A program made the position numbers and the translations under genes. This document shows, one piece after another, positions 1 through 10,551 of a stretch of DNA of 55,152 nucleotides; position 1 is the stretch's first letter; each line of letters begins with the position of its first letter. This stretch comes from Fictibacillus barbaricus (GTDB taxonomy: Bacteria > Bacillota > Bacilli > Bacillales > Fictibacillaceae). The DNA lies in NCBI RefSeq assembly GCF_014635025.1, contig NZ_BMCE01000007.1, positions 1-55,152 on the forward strand, in the 5' to 3' direction. The notes under the pieces are model-generated. The model had not been told where the DNA came from, did not search any database, and worked only from the letters and a program-made list of their open reading frames with translations.

Positions 1-69
1 CTTTTGTTCAGTTTTCAAAGAACTTTTTTGTTGCTTATTTCGTGCGTCGCTCGTTTTGGCGACTTTATT
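1..69 (-). promoter_or_regulatory. rRNA operon leader with boxA-like element (partial)
   Basis: Reading the minus strand from the promoter at 70-99 to the window edge gives an untranslated leader. At 1-23 it carries GTTCTTTGAAAACTGAAC, the conserved antitermination-type motif that precedes 16S rRNA genes in Bacillus. The 16S gene itself lies outside the window. The position directly after lysS is where rrnJ sits in B. subtilis. Confidence 0.8.
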
Positions 70-99
70 AGATTACCATGTCGCAGCCCTCATTGTCAA
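70..99 (-). promoter_or_regulatory. rRNA operon promoter (P2-like, sigma-A)
   Basis: On the minus strand a perfect TTGACA (94-99) is followed after 18 nt by TAATCT (70-75). An A/T-rich stretch of about 20 nt lies immediately upstream, as expected of an UP element. The leader that follows has the rrn boxA-like motif, which identifies this as a ribosomal RNA promoter rather than a protein-gene promoter. Confidence 0.82.
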
Positions 100-172
100 C
101 AGCTTTTTTCAAAAACTTTTAATCGTTTAAGTGAAGCTTTCAACAAGTTAGTATTTCCTTGCGACGAAGAAT

Positions 173-201
173 AATATACCACCATTTTCGCTCTTGTACA
201 A
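173..201 (-). promoter_or_regulatory. possible upstream rRNA promoter (P1-like)
   Basis: TTGTAC (196-201), 17 nt, TATATT (173-178) on the minus strand, about 100 bp upstream of the stronger promoter. Bacillus rRNA operons often have two promoters about this far apart. The -35 box matches the consensus at four of six positions, so the call is tentative. Confidence 0.35.
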
Positions 202-393
202 TAGTTTTTTTGAAAAAAAGATTACTTTTATTTTTGTCATCATATAGTGATCGTGCATTATACCAAATAAGCTTGCTTCAAGACATGCTCTGCACAAGAT
301 ATAGTGAAATGATATTACTGCAGCTTCCTCTAATAAACCACATTTCAATAAGGCCGTTTCAAGCACATTGACAAGGTTTATCTCCTAATAGAA
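202..393. other. intergenic, no gene seen
   Basis: The stretch between the rRNA promoter region and the lysS terminator has short open frames on both strands, but none has a ribosome binding site or a recognisable protein. I see nothing further in it. Confidence 0.6.
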
Positions 394-421
394 CAAAAAA
401 ACCAGCACAAGGCTGGTTTTT
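394..421 (-). terminator. lysS terminator
   Basis: Inverted repeat AAAACCAGC / GCTGGTTTT (397-406 with 412-421, 5-nt loop), followed on the minus strand by a T-tract. It ends the folate-lysS transcription unit just after the lysS stop codon. Confidence 0.85.
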
Positions 422-430
422 AATGATTCA

Positions 431-2354
<1,924 letters not shown>

Positions 2355-2417
2355 AAGCTATTCCTCCTCAATTTTTAAATAAGGAAAACACCGGATGCTG
2401 AATATGTTGTTTTTAAG

Positions 2418-2451
2418 CAAACAACAGCCAGTCATCTGATGATCTGGCTGT
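2418..2451 (-). terminator. hairpin after dusB, possible terminator
   Basis: ACAGCCAG (2424-2431) pairs with CTGGCTGT (2444-2451), and the loop can itself pair. The T-tract that follows on the minus strand is weak, so it may be only a partial terminator within the operon. Confidence 0.5.
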
Positions 2452-2463
2452 ATTTCACTATCA

Positions 2464-3456
2464 TTAGCTAATTTTTTGCTGTAAATCTTCTAGTTGATCA
2501 ACGTAACCAAATAACAGCTTACTCATATCATCACGAGTTGTCATCTGGTTGATCTCATTACGGACAGAGCCCGTTTTTGGCAAGCCTTTCAGGTACCATG
2601 CTGCGTGCTTTCTCATTTCACGAACCGCAACATCTTCACCTTTTAGCTCGATTAAACGATCCATGTGAAGTATGCAGATGTTCATCTTCTCGCGAGCAGT
2701 TGGTTCTGGAGCAATCTCTCCGTTTTGAAGATATTGTACAGTACGGTAAAGCATCCAAGGGTTACCCAGAGCCGCTCTTCCGATCATAACACCGTCCACT
2801 CCATATTTATCAAGGCGGTCTTTCGCTTCCTGTGGAGTAGAAATGTCTCCATTACCGATTACCGGAATCGATACATTTTTCTTTACTTCTCCAATGATGT
2901 CCCAGTCTGCTGTTCCTTCATACATTTGAACACGCGTACGCCCGTGAACGGCTACTGCCGCTCCGCCTGCACGTTCAACTGCTTGTGCATTCTTAACCGC
3001 ATAGACATGGTCTTCATCCCATCCGATACGCATTTTAACAGTAACCGGTTTTTGAACAGCGTCAACCGTTGCTGCTACCATCTCGTAGATCTTGTCTGGA
3101 TCTAAAAGCCACTTAGCTCCTGCGTCACATTTTGTGATCTTTGGAACCGGACATCCCATGTTTATATCAATAATATCAGCGTTTGTATGTTTATCAACGT
3201 ATTTAGCTGCTGCTACGAGAGATTCACGTTCTCCGCCAAAGATCTGCAGACTAAGTGGTTTTTCGCGTTCATCAACATAAAGCATCTTTAAAGATTTTTC
3301 ATTCTCATAAAGAATTCCTTTGTCACTAACCATCTCTGCACATACAAGTCCAGCTCCGAATTCTTTCGCGATCAGACGGAATGCAGGGTTGCAAACACCA
3401 GCCATAGGTGCTAGAACTACTGGGTTCTTCATTGTAATATCACCGATTTTCAACAT
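2464..3456 (-). CDS. dusB: tRNA-dihydrouridine synthase
   Basis: Flavin enzyme that reduces uridine to dihydrouridine in tRNA. The 330-residue product opens with the FMN-binding barrel signature LAPMAGVCNPAFR and has the active-site region DINMGCPVPK with catalytic Cys, then HGRTR and the phosphate-binding GNGDI segment. It matches B. subtilis YacF (DusB). ATG at 3456 was chosen because the longer frame starts with a GTG that lies inside the AGAGGTG ribosome binding site. It lies downstream of yazB and upstream of the GreA-like gene in the folate-lysS operon. Confidence 0.95.
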   Translation of the reverse strand: MLKIGDITMKNPVVLAPMAGVCNPAFRLIAKEFGAGLVCAEMVSDKGILYENEKSLKMLYVDEREKPLSLQIFGGERESLVAAAKYVDKHTNADIIDINMGCPVPKITKCDAGAKWLLDPDKIYEMVAATVDAVQKPVTVKMRIGWDEDHVYAVKNAQAVERAGGAAVAVHGRTRVQMYEGTADWDIIGEVKKNVSIPVIGNGDISTPQEAKDRLDKYGVDGVMIGRAALGNPWMLYRTVQYLQNGEIAPEPTAREKMNICILHMDRLIELKGEDVAVREMRKHAAWYLKGLPKTGSVRNEINQMTTRDDMSKLLFGYVDQLEDLQQKIS

Positions 3457-3497
3457 CCGTTTCACCTCTTTTCATCTGTTGTACTATATCTATCGTC

Positions 3498-3695
3498 TTA
3501 CTGTAACTCTTCAACGTTAATACTGAATTGATTCGCTATTTTGTGAAGCAAATCGATTTTGGGCTTTCGGCTGCCTCTTTCTACCTCACCAAGAACGGAC
3601 ACGGAGATCCCGATATCTTTAGCGAGCTGTTCTTGCGTATAGCCTTTTAACTTTCTGAACGCACGGATGCGTCTTCCCAGTCGGTCTTCTTCCAT
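3498..3695 (-). CDS. yazB: small XRE-family DNA-binding protein
   Basis: A 65-residue helix-turn-helix protein of the Cro/CI (XRE) type: IRAFRKLKGYTQEQLAKDIGISVSVLGEVERG is the DNA-binding helix pair, and the remainder (residues 45-65) completes the five-helix fold. It is nearly all DNA-binding domain with no effector domain. It overlaps the 3' end of folK by 49 nt, with AAGGTG seven bases before ATG 3695. The same small gene lies between folK and dusB in B. subtilis (yazB); its target is unknown to me. Confidence 0.88.
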   Translation of the reverse strand: MEEDRLGRRIRAFRKLKGYTQEQLAKDIGISVSVLGEVERGSRKPKIDLLHKIANQFSINVEELQ

Positions 3696-4180
3696 ATGCG
3701 TACACCTTCTTTATCTCTTTGTTCGCAAAGGACATGATGCAACGAAATCGATTTCTCCGGATAAACATCATCAGGAGCGATTTCACTTAGAGGTATGAGA
3801 ACAAACGCCCTTTCAAGCATACGTGGATGTGGAATAGTTAACACTTCCGTCTGTATACTTACACTATTATACAATAAAATGTCAAGGTCTATTGTTCGAG
3901 GTCCCCATTTTTGAAGCCTTTTTCGGTCTAGTTTCGTCTCTATCTCTTGCATTTTACTCAAAAGTTCATGTGGAGAGAGTGTAGTTTTGAGCTTTAGGGC
4001 TAAATTTAAAAACACAGGCTGATCAGTAAAGCCAACGGGGTCTGTTTCATAGATGGATGAAACGGACTCAATTAAAATCTCAGGATACTCTCCTAAGAGG
4101 GAGATTGCTTTTTGCAGCAATTCCTCTCTGTTACCCATGTTCGAGCCAACTGATAAATAAGCGATATGATCTCCTGCCAT
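3647..4180 (-). CDS. folK: 6-hydroxymethyl-7,8-dihydropterin pyrophosphokinase
   Basis: Transfers pyrophosphate from ATP to hydroxymethyl-dihydropterin, the step before dihydropteroate synthase in folate synthesis. The 177-residue protein carries the N-terminal LSVGSNMGNRE motif and the HPPK signature WGPRTIDLDILLY from residue 92, which includes the magnesium-binding aspartates. The folB stop codon TAG directly abuts the folK ATG, so the two are translationally coupled. The C-terminal 16 codons overlap yazB. Confidence 0.96.
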   Translation of the reverse strand: MAGDHIAYLSVGSNMGNREELLQKAISLLGEYPEILIESVSSIYETDPVGFTDQPVFLNLALKLKTTLSPHELLSKMQEIETKLDRKRLQKWGPRTIDLDILLYNSVSIQTEVLTIPHPRMLERAFVLIPLSEIAPDDVYPEKSISLHHVLCEQRDKEGVRIWKKTDWEDASVRSES

Positions 4181-4543
4181 CTATGCGCGCCCTCTTGTGA
4201 TCTCAACCGCTACCGAATCGTAATGACCTGGAATGGGGGGATCTGGTTTTATGACCTTTATTGTTACTTCATCTATAAGAGTAAACCTTCCAAGTAGTGA
4301 AGCAGAGATCGTTTCAGCTAATGTTTCTAATAACTTTACTGGTTCGCCTTCCACTATTTCCTTTACGGCGTTATAGACTTCGCCATAATGAACCGTTTGT
4401 TCGAGGTCATCTGTAAGCCCCGCTTTTGAGAGGTCCATCGACAAAACTGCGTCAACGTTAAAACGCTGCCCTAGTTTTTGCTCCTCTCCAAACACACCGT
4501 GATAACCGTAAAATCTCATGTTGTTTACAAATATTTTATCCAT
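4181..4543 (-). CDS. folB: dihydroneopterin aldolase
   Basis: Cleaves dihydroneopterin to 6-hydroxymethyl-dihydropterin and glycolaldehyde. The 120-residue size is typical. Family features are the N-terminal FYGYHGVFGEE, which holds the conserved catalytic Glu region, VHYGEVYNAV, LLETLAETI and the C-terminal KPDPPIPGHYDSVAVEI with a conserved lysine. Its start overlaps the end of folP by 8 nt and its stop touches folK, a tight operon arrangement. Confidence 0.96.
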   Translation of the reverse strand: MDKIFVNNMRFYGYHGVFGEEQKLGQRFNVDAVLSMDLSKAGLTDDLEQTVHYGEVYNAVKEIVEGEPVKLLETLAETISASLLGRFTLIDEVTIKVIKPDPPIPGHYDSVAVEITRGRA

Positions 4544-5390
4544 GGGAAACTGCTCCTTTTTCGAGCATAATATCCATCATCTTTGCCATTCTGCTAATTT
4601 CCTTCACATCGTGAACACGCACAATAGAGCAGCCTCTTTCAATACCAAGGCAGACTGTCGCACCCGTACCTTCAACCCGTTCTTCTACGGGAAGATCAAG
4701 AGCTTTTCCGATCATTGATTTTCGTGAAGTACCTAATAAAACAGGATAGCCCATATCCACGATTTCATTAAGTCTTCTTATCGCTTCTAGGTTCTGCTTG
4801 AAAGTCTTCACAAAACCAACACCCGGATCCAAAATGATATTGTAAGGATTCACTCCCGCTTTTACTGTAATCGCGATGCTATGGTTTAGATCAGCGATAA
4901 CATCAGGCATAAACTCTTGATAGTTTGTATCAAACCGGTTATGCATCAAGATAACGGGCACATTCGTTTCTGCCATCACGCTCGGCATATCTGGGTCGTA
5001 TTTTGCTCCCCATACGTCATTGATGATATGAGCTCCAGCTTTAACAGCTTGATACGCGGTTTCTGCTTTGTACGTGTCGATAGATAAAGGAACATCTACT
5101 TCATTCTTCAAAGCCTCTATTACTGGAATTACACGCTCCAGCTCGTTTTCTAACGATACTTTTTCAGCTCCAGGTCTCGTGGATTCACCGCCGATATCGA
5201 TAATATCAGCACCATCTCTCACCATTTGTTTCGCATGGGAGACGGCTTGCTCAATCCGGTTGTGATGACCGCCATCTGAAAACGAGTCAGGTGTTACATT
5301 AAGAATTCCCATAACAAATGTCTTTTTTGAGAAATCCAATACATATTCACCACATGTAAGCTTAGGCTGTTTCATTAACATTTCATGCAT
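4536..5390 (-). CDS. folP: dihydropteroate synthase
   Basis: Joins p-aminobenzoate to dihydropterin pyrophosphate; it is the sulfonamide target (sul in B. subtilis). The 284-residue TIM barrel has both family signatures: MGILNVTPDSFSDGG (about 27-41) and DIGGESTRPGA (about 65-75), and the late substrate-loop motif LLGTSRKSMIG. ATG 5390 has an AAAGGG site ten bases upstream, inside the end of pabC; internal Met codons at positions 4 and 6 are possible but lack a better site. No substitution typical of drug resistance can be judged from sequence alone. Confidence 0.96.
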   Translation of the reverse strand: MHEMLMKQPKLTCGEYVLDFSKKTFVMGILNVTPDSFSDGGHHNRIEQAVSHAKQMVRDGADIIDIGGESTRPGAEKVSLENELERVIPVIEALKNEVDVPLSIDTYKAETAYQAVKAGAHIINDVWGAKYDPDMPSVMAETNVPVILMHNRFDTNYQEFMPDVIADLNHSIAITVKAGVNPYNIILDPGVGFVKTFKQNLEAIRRLNEIVDMGYPVLLGTSRKSMIGKALDLPVEERVEGTGATVCLGIERGCSIVRVHDVKEISRMAKMMDIMLEKGAVSHG

Positions 5391-5397
5391 GGCTTAT

Positions 5398-6264
5398 CTA
5401 CCCTTTCAAAAAAACATCAATCGTTCGGCGTTTTTCTTTCGTATGGGCCTTATAAAGTGAAAGATACGACTGAAAAACTTCACCTTCGGCCCCAGGAAAT
5501 ACTTTATGTTCAAACCGCTTTACCGGTACGAGTTCTTGGATCGAGTTAGTGAGAAAGACTTCATCAGCTTGAACTAATTCTTCTATTTTATAATTCCCTG
5601 TTTTTAGAGGAATGTTCAAGGATTCTGACACATTCATAACCCATTTTCTAGTGATTCCCTCTAAAATTCCTGTAGAAGTTCCAGGAGTGAACACCTGGTT
5701 TTGCTTAACCCAAAACAAATTTGAGACTGTACCTTCACTGATGTACCCTTCTTTTGTTAGAAAAACACCTTCCTGGTTCACATCTGAAAGCTCTCTTTTA
5801 CCAAGGATGCTGTTTAAGTAATGATGCGACTTTAACCGTTTTTCACCCTCTGGCGTGTTTCGGACGGTCTTTAGCAGGATCAGCTCTTTTTCTGAAACAG
5901 TATCTGTTTGTACAAGAGGTTTTGTATATAGAATAACTGTTGGTTCTTCGTAGGTTTCGGTTTGAAGACCAATATCTCCAGCTCCACCCGATACATTTAA
6001 TCGAAAGTACGCATCACTCATCTCGTTCCTGCTTAAGAGGGTTTGGACCATTTTAATAACTTTATCTGAATCAAGTTCCAGACGAATATTCAGTTCATGT
6101 AAAGCTTCATGCAATCGGTAAAGATGTTCGTCGATCAAAAACGGAAAGCCGTCGTACGTTCTAAACGTTTCAAAGGCACCCACACCATACATAAATCCGT
6201 GGTCATACGGTGAGATAACAGCTTCCTCCTTTGATACGACTTTTCCATTTAAATAGATGTACAT
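5398..6264 (-). CDS. pabC: aminodeoxychorismate lyase
   Basis: PLP enzyme of fold type IV that releases pyruvate from aminodeoxychorismate to give p-aminobenzoate. The 288-residue protein shows [18 protein letters not shown] near residue 18, the PLP-lysine region [15 protein letters not shown] and [10 protein letters not shown]. Related class IV aminotransferases (D-Ala or branched-chain) share these features, but the location between pabA and folP fixes the assignment. Its start overlaps the end of pabA by 16 nt and its ribosome binding site is weak, so coupling to pabA is likely. Confidence 0.94.
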   Translation of the reverse strand: MYIYLNGKVVSKEEAVISPYDHGFMYGVGAFETFRTYDGFPFLIDEHLYRLHEALHELNIRLELDSDKVIKMVQTLLSRNEMSDAYFRLNVSGGAGDIGLQTETYEEPTVILYTKPLVQTDTVSEKELILLKTVRNTPEGEKRLKSHHYLNSILGKRELSDVNQEGVFLTKEGYISEGTVSNLFWVKQNQVFTPGTSTGILEGITRKWVMNVSESLNIPLKTGNYKIEELVQADEVFLTNSIQELVPVKRFEHKVFPGAEGEVFQSYLSLYKAHTKEKRRTIDVFLKG

Positions 6265-6845
6265 GATGCGTTTTTGCCCTTATAAAAATCGATAAAGTTT
6301 CGTAAGAGTTTCTTTCCGTCTTCCGTTAAAATGGATTCCGGATGATATTGAACACCCTCGATCGGGAGCTCTTTATGACGGATTCCCATGATCTCTCCTT
6401 CTTTCGTCCAAGAAGAAATCTCAAAACACTCAGGCAGCGTTTCCCTTTTTACTATTAAAGAATGATAGCGTGTTGCCGGAAACTCTTGAGCTAGTCCCGC
6501 GTAAACAGTCTTTCCGTCGTGGAGGACAGGTGACACTTTGCCGTGCATCAATCGTTCTGCTCGTACAACATCTCCTCCAAATACTTGCGCAATCGACTGG
6601 TGGCCCAAGCAAACACCGAAAATCGGAATTTTCCCAGCAAAATATTGAATCGCTTCTAAACTGATTCCCGCTTCATTTGGTGAGCACGGTCCCGGGGAAA
6701 TCATTAAGAAATCCGGGTTCAATTGCTCTATTTCTTGTATCGTTATCTCATCGTTTCGTTTTACGACTAGTTCCTCGCCCATCTCCCCTAGATATTGAAC
6801 GAGGTTATACGTAAAAGAATCATAGTTATCAATCATTAAAATCAT
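6249..6845 (-). CDS. pabA: glutamine amidotransferase subunit, aminodeoxychorismate/anthranilate synthase
   Basis: Supplies ammonia from glutamine to PabB; in B. subtilis the same protein also serves anthranilate synthase (TrpG role). This 198-residue class I amidotransferase has the complete catalytic triad: Cys79 in GVCLGHQ, and His168 and Glu170 in YHPES. The oxyanion-loop motif SPGPCSP is at 50-56. It lies 28 nt after pabB. Whether this protein also serves tryptophan synthesis cannot be told here, since no trp genes are in view. Confidence 0.95.
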   Translation of the reverse strand: MILMIDNYDSFTYNLVQYLGEMGEELVVKRNDEITIQEIEQLNPDFLMISPGPCSPNEAGISLEAIQYFAGKIPIFGVCLGHQSIAQVFGGDVVRAERLMHGKVSPVLHDGKTVYAGLAQEFPATRYHSLIVKRETLPECFEISSWTKEGEIMGIRHKELPIEGVQYHPESILTEDGKKLLRNFIDFYKGKNASCTSI

Positions 6846-6873
6846 CTCGTCTCTTCTCCTCTCATGTGCTGTG

Positions 6874-8301
6874 TTAGACCAAAATTGACCCGAGCTCGCT
6901 CTGCTCTTTGGCTCGCCACAGCGCCTCTGCTTTTTTTAGACTCTCTTTGTATTCACTTTCTGGTATGGAGTCAATCACAATACCAGCACCCGCTTGAACG
7001 TGTGCAGTTTCATTTTGACATACCATCGTGCGAATTGCGATATTCATTTCTGTGTCCCCATTAAAACCGATCCAGCCGATGCTGCCTGTATAAACACCTC
7101 TTCGTACAGGCTCGAGCTCCTCAATGATCTCCATCGTTCTCACCTTTGGAGCTCCAGTGATTGTACCGCCTGGGAAAGTCGCTTTGATACAATCAAACGC
7201 ATCACACTCAGGTCTTAATGTTCCGATCACATTGGAAACAATGTGCATCACATGTGAATACCTTTCAATAACCATGAATTCGTCCACTTTTACACTTCCA
7301 TAGACGGAAACCTTACCAAGATCATTTCGCTCTAAATCTACGAGCATAACGTGTTCGGCACGTTCTTTCTCATTTTCAATCAACGTGTTAGCAAGCTCTA
7401 GATCTTCTTCCTCCGTTCTCCCGCGTGGACGTGTACCTGCTATAGGACGAGTAGAGATCACATCACCTTTTTTCTTCACTAAAAGTTCAGGTGAAGCGCT
7501 AACGAGCTGAAAGTCAGGTGTCTCTAAATATCCCATATAAGGAGAAGGGTTAATTCTTCTCAGTTCTTCGTATACGTTAAAAGGAGTTGTTCGTAAAGCT
7601 TTTGATTGACGAACAGACAAGTTTACTTGGAATACGTCACCGTCAGAAATATAATCTTGGATTTTTTTAACTGCATCTACAAATACCTCTTCTGTCATAG
7701 AGACATGTTTGAAATCCTCAACAGGGTAGCTCTGTTCATCTTCAGAAGCATCTTCTTTAGATAACGGTGCTTCCCACATCTCCTTAAATGCACGAAGCTT
7801 GTCTAAACAATAAGGTGTGTTCTTCTCTTCTCCAAGCACAATCAACCAAAGCGTGCTTGTCTCATGATCGTAAACAAAAACATCTTTAAACAATAAGAAA
7901 TATAAGTCCGGCAAACCGAGGTCATCTTCTGATGTAGTTGGAAGCTTTTCAAATTCACGTGTAAGGTCATAGCTAAGATATCCGATTGCCCCCCCAGTGA
8001 AGTCCGGCAATCCCTCTATCTGTTCAATTTGAAAATCTTTAAACCAGTTTTGAAATTGTTCGTACACCGATCCTTTTATAACAGCAGAGCCTTCCTCTGT
8101 TTTAATCGTTAAAACATCATCTTTTCCTGAGACTTCAGCAAAAGGGGATAACCCAATAATGCTGTACCTGCCTGTTCTTCCGCTCTCTAATAAAATATGG
8201 CGGGGCTCTGTTGCAGCTAATGATTTATATTTATAAAACCACTCATCTTTAGATAGCGGTAAACACGAATGCATGACATGCCATTTTTTATTCATCCCCA
8301 T
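6874..8301 (-). CDS. pabB: aminodeoxychorismate synthase component I
   Basis: Converts chorismate and ammonia to 4-amino-4-deoxychorismate. The 475-residue protein has an N-terminal TrpE-like domain and a C-terminal chorismate-binding domain with the signatures [22 protein letters not shown] and [16 protein letters not shown] rather than a lysine-containing motif is also found in anthranilate synthases, so the folate context carries weight. It is the first gene of the pab-fol-lysS operon; ATG 8301 follows GGGAG by about nine bases, and a promoter with a dyad lies just upstream. Confidence 0.95.
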   Translation of the reverse strand: MGMNKKWHVMHSCLPLSKDEWFYKYKSLAATEPRHILLESGRTGRYSIIGLSPFAEVSGKDDVLTIKTEEGSAVIKGSVYEQFQNWFKDFQIEQIEGLPDFTGGAIGYLSYDLTREFEKLPTTSEDDLGLPDLYFLLFKDVFVYDHETSTLWLIVLGEEKNTPYCLDKLRAFKEMWEAPLSKEDASEDEQSYPVEDFKHVSMTEEVFVDAVKKIQDYISDGDVFQVNLSVRQSKALRTTPFNVYEELRRINPSPYMGYLETPDFQLVSASPELLVKKKGDVISTRPIAGTRPRGRTEEEDLELANTLIENEKERAEHVMLVDLERNDLGKVSVYGSVKVDEFMVIERYSHVMHIVSNVIGTLRPECDAFDCIKATFPGGTITGAPKVRTMEIIEELEPVRRGVYTGSIGWIGFNGDTEMNIAIRTMVCQNETAHVQAGAGIVIDSIPESEYKESLKKAEALWRAKEQSELGSILV

Positions 8302-8332
8302 ATGGTCACTCTCCCAAAAATCTTCTGTTTAC

Positions 8333-8365
8333 ATTGTACATGAGGTGTTTCACTTTGGCACACCT
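8333..8365 (-). promoter_or_regulatory. pabB promoter with overlapping dyad
   Basis: GTGCCA (8356-8361), 17 nt, TACAAT (8333-8338) on the minus strand, about 30 bp before the pabB start. The inverted repeat AGGTGT/ACACCT (8343-8348 and 8360-8365) covers the -35 box and could be an operator or merely chance. Confidence 0.5.
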
Positions 8366-8420
8366 TTCTCCCAATTTCCTGCATTTTCATGAGTTTTGTC
8401 TCCACTTAAATGAGGACTGT

Positions 8421-8485
8421 TAAACTTCGCTGTTGCTTTTTAACAAAAAAGGAGTGGCTGAATTGCCGCTCCAGGATACTCGCTT
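8421..8485. repeat. dispersed hairpin repeat, truncated copy 1
   Basis: Contains GGAGTGGCTGAATTGCCGCTCC, here as arm GGAGTGG (8451-8457), a short loop and arm CCGCTCC, followed by AGGATACTCGCTT. It matches the head of the longer copy at 35768. It sits between the cysK terminator and the pabB promoter. Confidence 0.75.
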
Positions 8486-8537
8486 CAACTACCTTTTTAT
8501 CCAAGGATTGCTAACACATCTGAATGAAAACCCTAAT

Positions 8538-8561
8538 GAAAAAAGCCCCCATAAGGGAGCT
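8538..8561 (-). terminator. cysK terminator
   Basis: AGCTCCC and GGGGGCT (8555-8561 and 8544-8550 on the minus strand) form a stem with a 4-nt loop followed by six T residues, just after the cysK stop codon. Confidence 0.85.
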
Positions 8562-8569
8562 CTAAAAGG

Positions 8570-9496
8570 TTAGTCTTCAAATTGGTACAACGGTGTACTT
8601 AAGTATCTTTCACCGTTACTTGGAATAATTGCTAGAACTTTTTTGCCTTTGCCAAGTTTCTTCGCTACTTTTAAAGCAGCTGAAATCGCAGCACCTGAAG
8701 AAATCCCGCCTAAAAGACCTTCTTCACGTGCCGCTCTTCTTGCCCATTCAAAAGCTTCGTCATTTGTGATGGTTAACACTTCGTCATAGATATCCGTCTT
8801 TAAGATGTCCGGTACAAAGCCCGCGCCGATTCCTTGAATCTTGTGAGGTCCTGGTTTACCACCTGACAAGACGGGTGAATCAGTTGGTTCGACCGCATAG
8901 ATTTGAATATCCGGAAATTTTTCTTTTAAAACTTCTCCTGCACCCGTAATGGTTCCGCCTGTACCGATTCCAGACACAAAAGCATCTAGACCGTCTGGGA
9001 ATTGTGACACAATCTCTTGTCCTGTTGTATCTCTGTGAATAGCAGGGTTTGCTTCGTTCTTAAATTGCTGAGGCATAAAATAACCATTTTCCTTTGCTAA
9101 CTCTTCTGCTTTTCTGATGGCTCCGCCCATTCCTTCTGGTCCAGGAGTCAAGATCAGTTCCGCTCCATAAGCTCTTAGGAGGTTTCTTCGTTCTAAACTC
9201 ATGGTTTCAGGCATTACAAGTATGGTTTTATACCCTTTTGCAGCTGCTACCATCGCCAATCCAATACCTGTGTTTCCGCTTGTCGGCTCAACGATCGTAT
9301 CTTCCGCTTTTAATTTTCCGCTCTTTTCTGCATCTTCAATCATCGCTAGTGCGATACGGTCTTTTACACTGCTTCCAGGGTTCATGAACTCTAATTTCAG
9401 ATATACGTCTGCCATATCTTCTGTTGTAATTCGGTTCAATTTTACAACAGGGGTCTGACCAATCAGTTCTGTAATTGATTGTGCCACTCTTGCCAT
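8570..9496 (-). CDS. cysK: cysteine synthase A (O-acetylserine sulfhydrylase)
   Basis: PLP enzyme that makes cysteine from O-acetylserine and sulfide. The 308-residue length equals that of B. subtilis CysK. The PLP lysine is Lys45 in PGSSVKDR, the substrate loop is [10 protein letters not shown], the phosphate cradle is [10 protein letters not shown] and the PLP-ring serine lies in GISSGAA. It has its own sigma-A promoter and terminator, so it is probably monocistronic. In B. subtilis CysK also acts with CymR; nothing here tests that. Confidence 0.96.
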   Translation of the reverse strand: MARVAQSITELIGQTPVVKLNRITTEDMADVYLKLEFMNPGSSVKDRIALAMIEDAEKSGKLKAEDTIVEPTSGNTGIGLAMVAAAKGYKTILVMPETMSLERRNLLRAYGAELILTPGPEGMGGAIRKAEELAKENGYFMPQQFKNEANPAIHRDTTGQEIVSQFPDGLDAFVSGIGTGGTITGAGEVLKEKFPDIQIYAVEPTDSPVLSGGKPGPHKIQGIGAGFVPDILKTDIYDEVLTITNDEAFEWARRAAREEGLLGGISSGAAISAALKVAKKLGKGKKVLAIIPSNGERYLSTPLYQFED

Positions 9497-9535
9497 TTGC
9501 CATCACTCCTAAAACCGAGTATTTTTATTGGATTT

Positions 9536-9565
9536 ATTGTAGCAACTCTGGAAATCATCTGTCAA
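9536..9565 (-). promoter_or_regulatory. cysK promoter
   Basis: TTGACA (9560-9565), 18 nt, TACAAT (9536-9541) on the minus strand, about 40 bp before the start. The following bases (TCCAATAAAAATACTCGG) could hold a CymR-type operator, but I cannot confirm a match to the CymR consensus. Confidence 0.75.
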
Positions 9566-9624
9566 TTTAATTGCATATATGCGTTTTCTATTACCATGGT
9601 ACGCAGAAGGTTTTATTTTCATGT

Positions 9625-9656
9625 ATAAAACAAAACCCGGAAAAAATTCCGGGTTT
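9625..9656 (-). terminator. hslO terminator
   Basis: AAACCCGG and CCGGGTTT arms (9649-9656 and 9633-9640) around an 8-nt loop, then TTGTTTT on the minus strand. It overlaps the hslO stop codon. Confidence 0.85.
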
Positions 9657-10539
9657 ACGCTTTTGCTTGTTCCAGCAGGTTTTCAAGTTCTTCTTTTGAA
9701 AAGATATAAGTGGCATTACAGAATTGACAGTTCGTTTCAGCTTGACCGTCTTCTTCTATAATATCTCTTATCTCTTGCTCGCCTAAACTGACAATCGCTT
9801 GTCCGAACCTTTCGTGTGAACATGTGCATTGAAAACGCACAGGGGATTTCTCTAGTATCTGAACCTGATCTTCTCCTAAAAGCTCAAATAAGATTTCCTC
9901 TGGTGTCATTCCCTTTTCGATCAACCGAGAGATAGGCGGAATCGCGTTAATTCTTTCTTCTAAAAGATCAACAATGCTGTCTGACGCATTTGGCATGACC
10001 TGAACAATAAAGCCGCCAGAAGCTTTAATCGAATTATCAGGGTTTACTAATACTCCAACACCAACCGCAGAGGGAACTTGTTCTGAAGAAGCAAAATAGT
10101 ATGTGAAATCTTCACCAAGCTCTCCTGAAACCATTGGCACTTGGCCGGTAAACTTCTCACGCATACCAATGTCTTTTAACACCGATATGAAGCCATCTTT
10201 CCCAACGGCTCTTGCGACATCCAGTTTACCTTTGCTGTTTAGTTCAAAGTGTGTATGCGGGTTTGTTACATAACCTCTGGTCTCGCCTTTTGTGTTGCTG
10301 TCAACGATGATGACGCCGATTGGCCCGCCGCCTTCAATTTTAACTGTTATCTTATTGTCTTCACCTTTAAGCATCATACCCATCATAGTGGATGCTGTCA
10401 TAGCTCTTCCTAATGCAGCAGATGCTGTTGGCCATGTATCATGTCTTCTTTGTGCTTCACTAACCATCTCTGTTGATGAGATCGCATAAGCACGGATTTG
10501 CCCGTCAAATGCCAGGGCTTTTATTAAATAATCATTCAT
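9655..10539 (-). CDS. hslO: redox-regulated chaperone Hsp33
   Basis: Holdase chaperone activated by oxidative unfolding in the cytoplasm. The 294-residue protein ends with the zinc-binding redox switch: Cys238 and Cys240 in CTC, Cys271 and Cys274 in CQFC. ATG 10539 was preferred over a GTG at 10548 that lies inside the AAAGGGTG binding site, and the resulting N-terminus (MNDYLIKAL) matches the family. It follows coaX by 12 nt, so the two are likely cotranscribed. B. subtilis has yacD between this gene and cysK; here there is none. Confidence 0.96.
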   Translation of the reverse strand: MNDYLIKALAFDGQIRAYAISSTEMVSEAQRRHDTWPTASAALGRAMTASTMMGMMLKGEDNKITVKIEGGGPIGVIIVDSNTKGETRGYVTNPHTHFELNSKGKLDVARAVGKDGFISVLKDIGMREKFTGQVPMVSGELGEDFTYYFASSEQVPSAVGVGVLVNPDNSIKASGGFIVQVMPNASDSIVDLLEERINAIPPISRLIEKGMTPEEILFELLGEDQVQILEKSPVRFQCTCSHERFGQAIVSLGEQEIRDIIEEDGQAETNCQFCNATYIFSKEELENLLEQAKA

Positions 10540-10551
10540 CGTACTCACCCT

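Noticed and set aside
148-371. Short open frames on both strands left of lysS
   Set aside because: No ribosome binding site, no recognisable protein, and they overlap each other in an rRNA promoter-upstream region.
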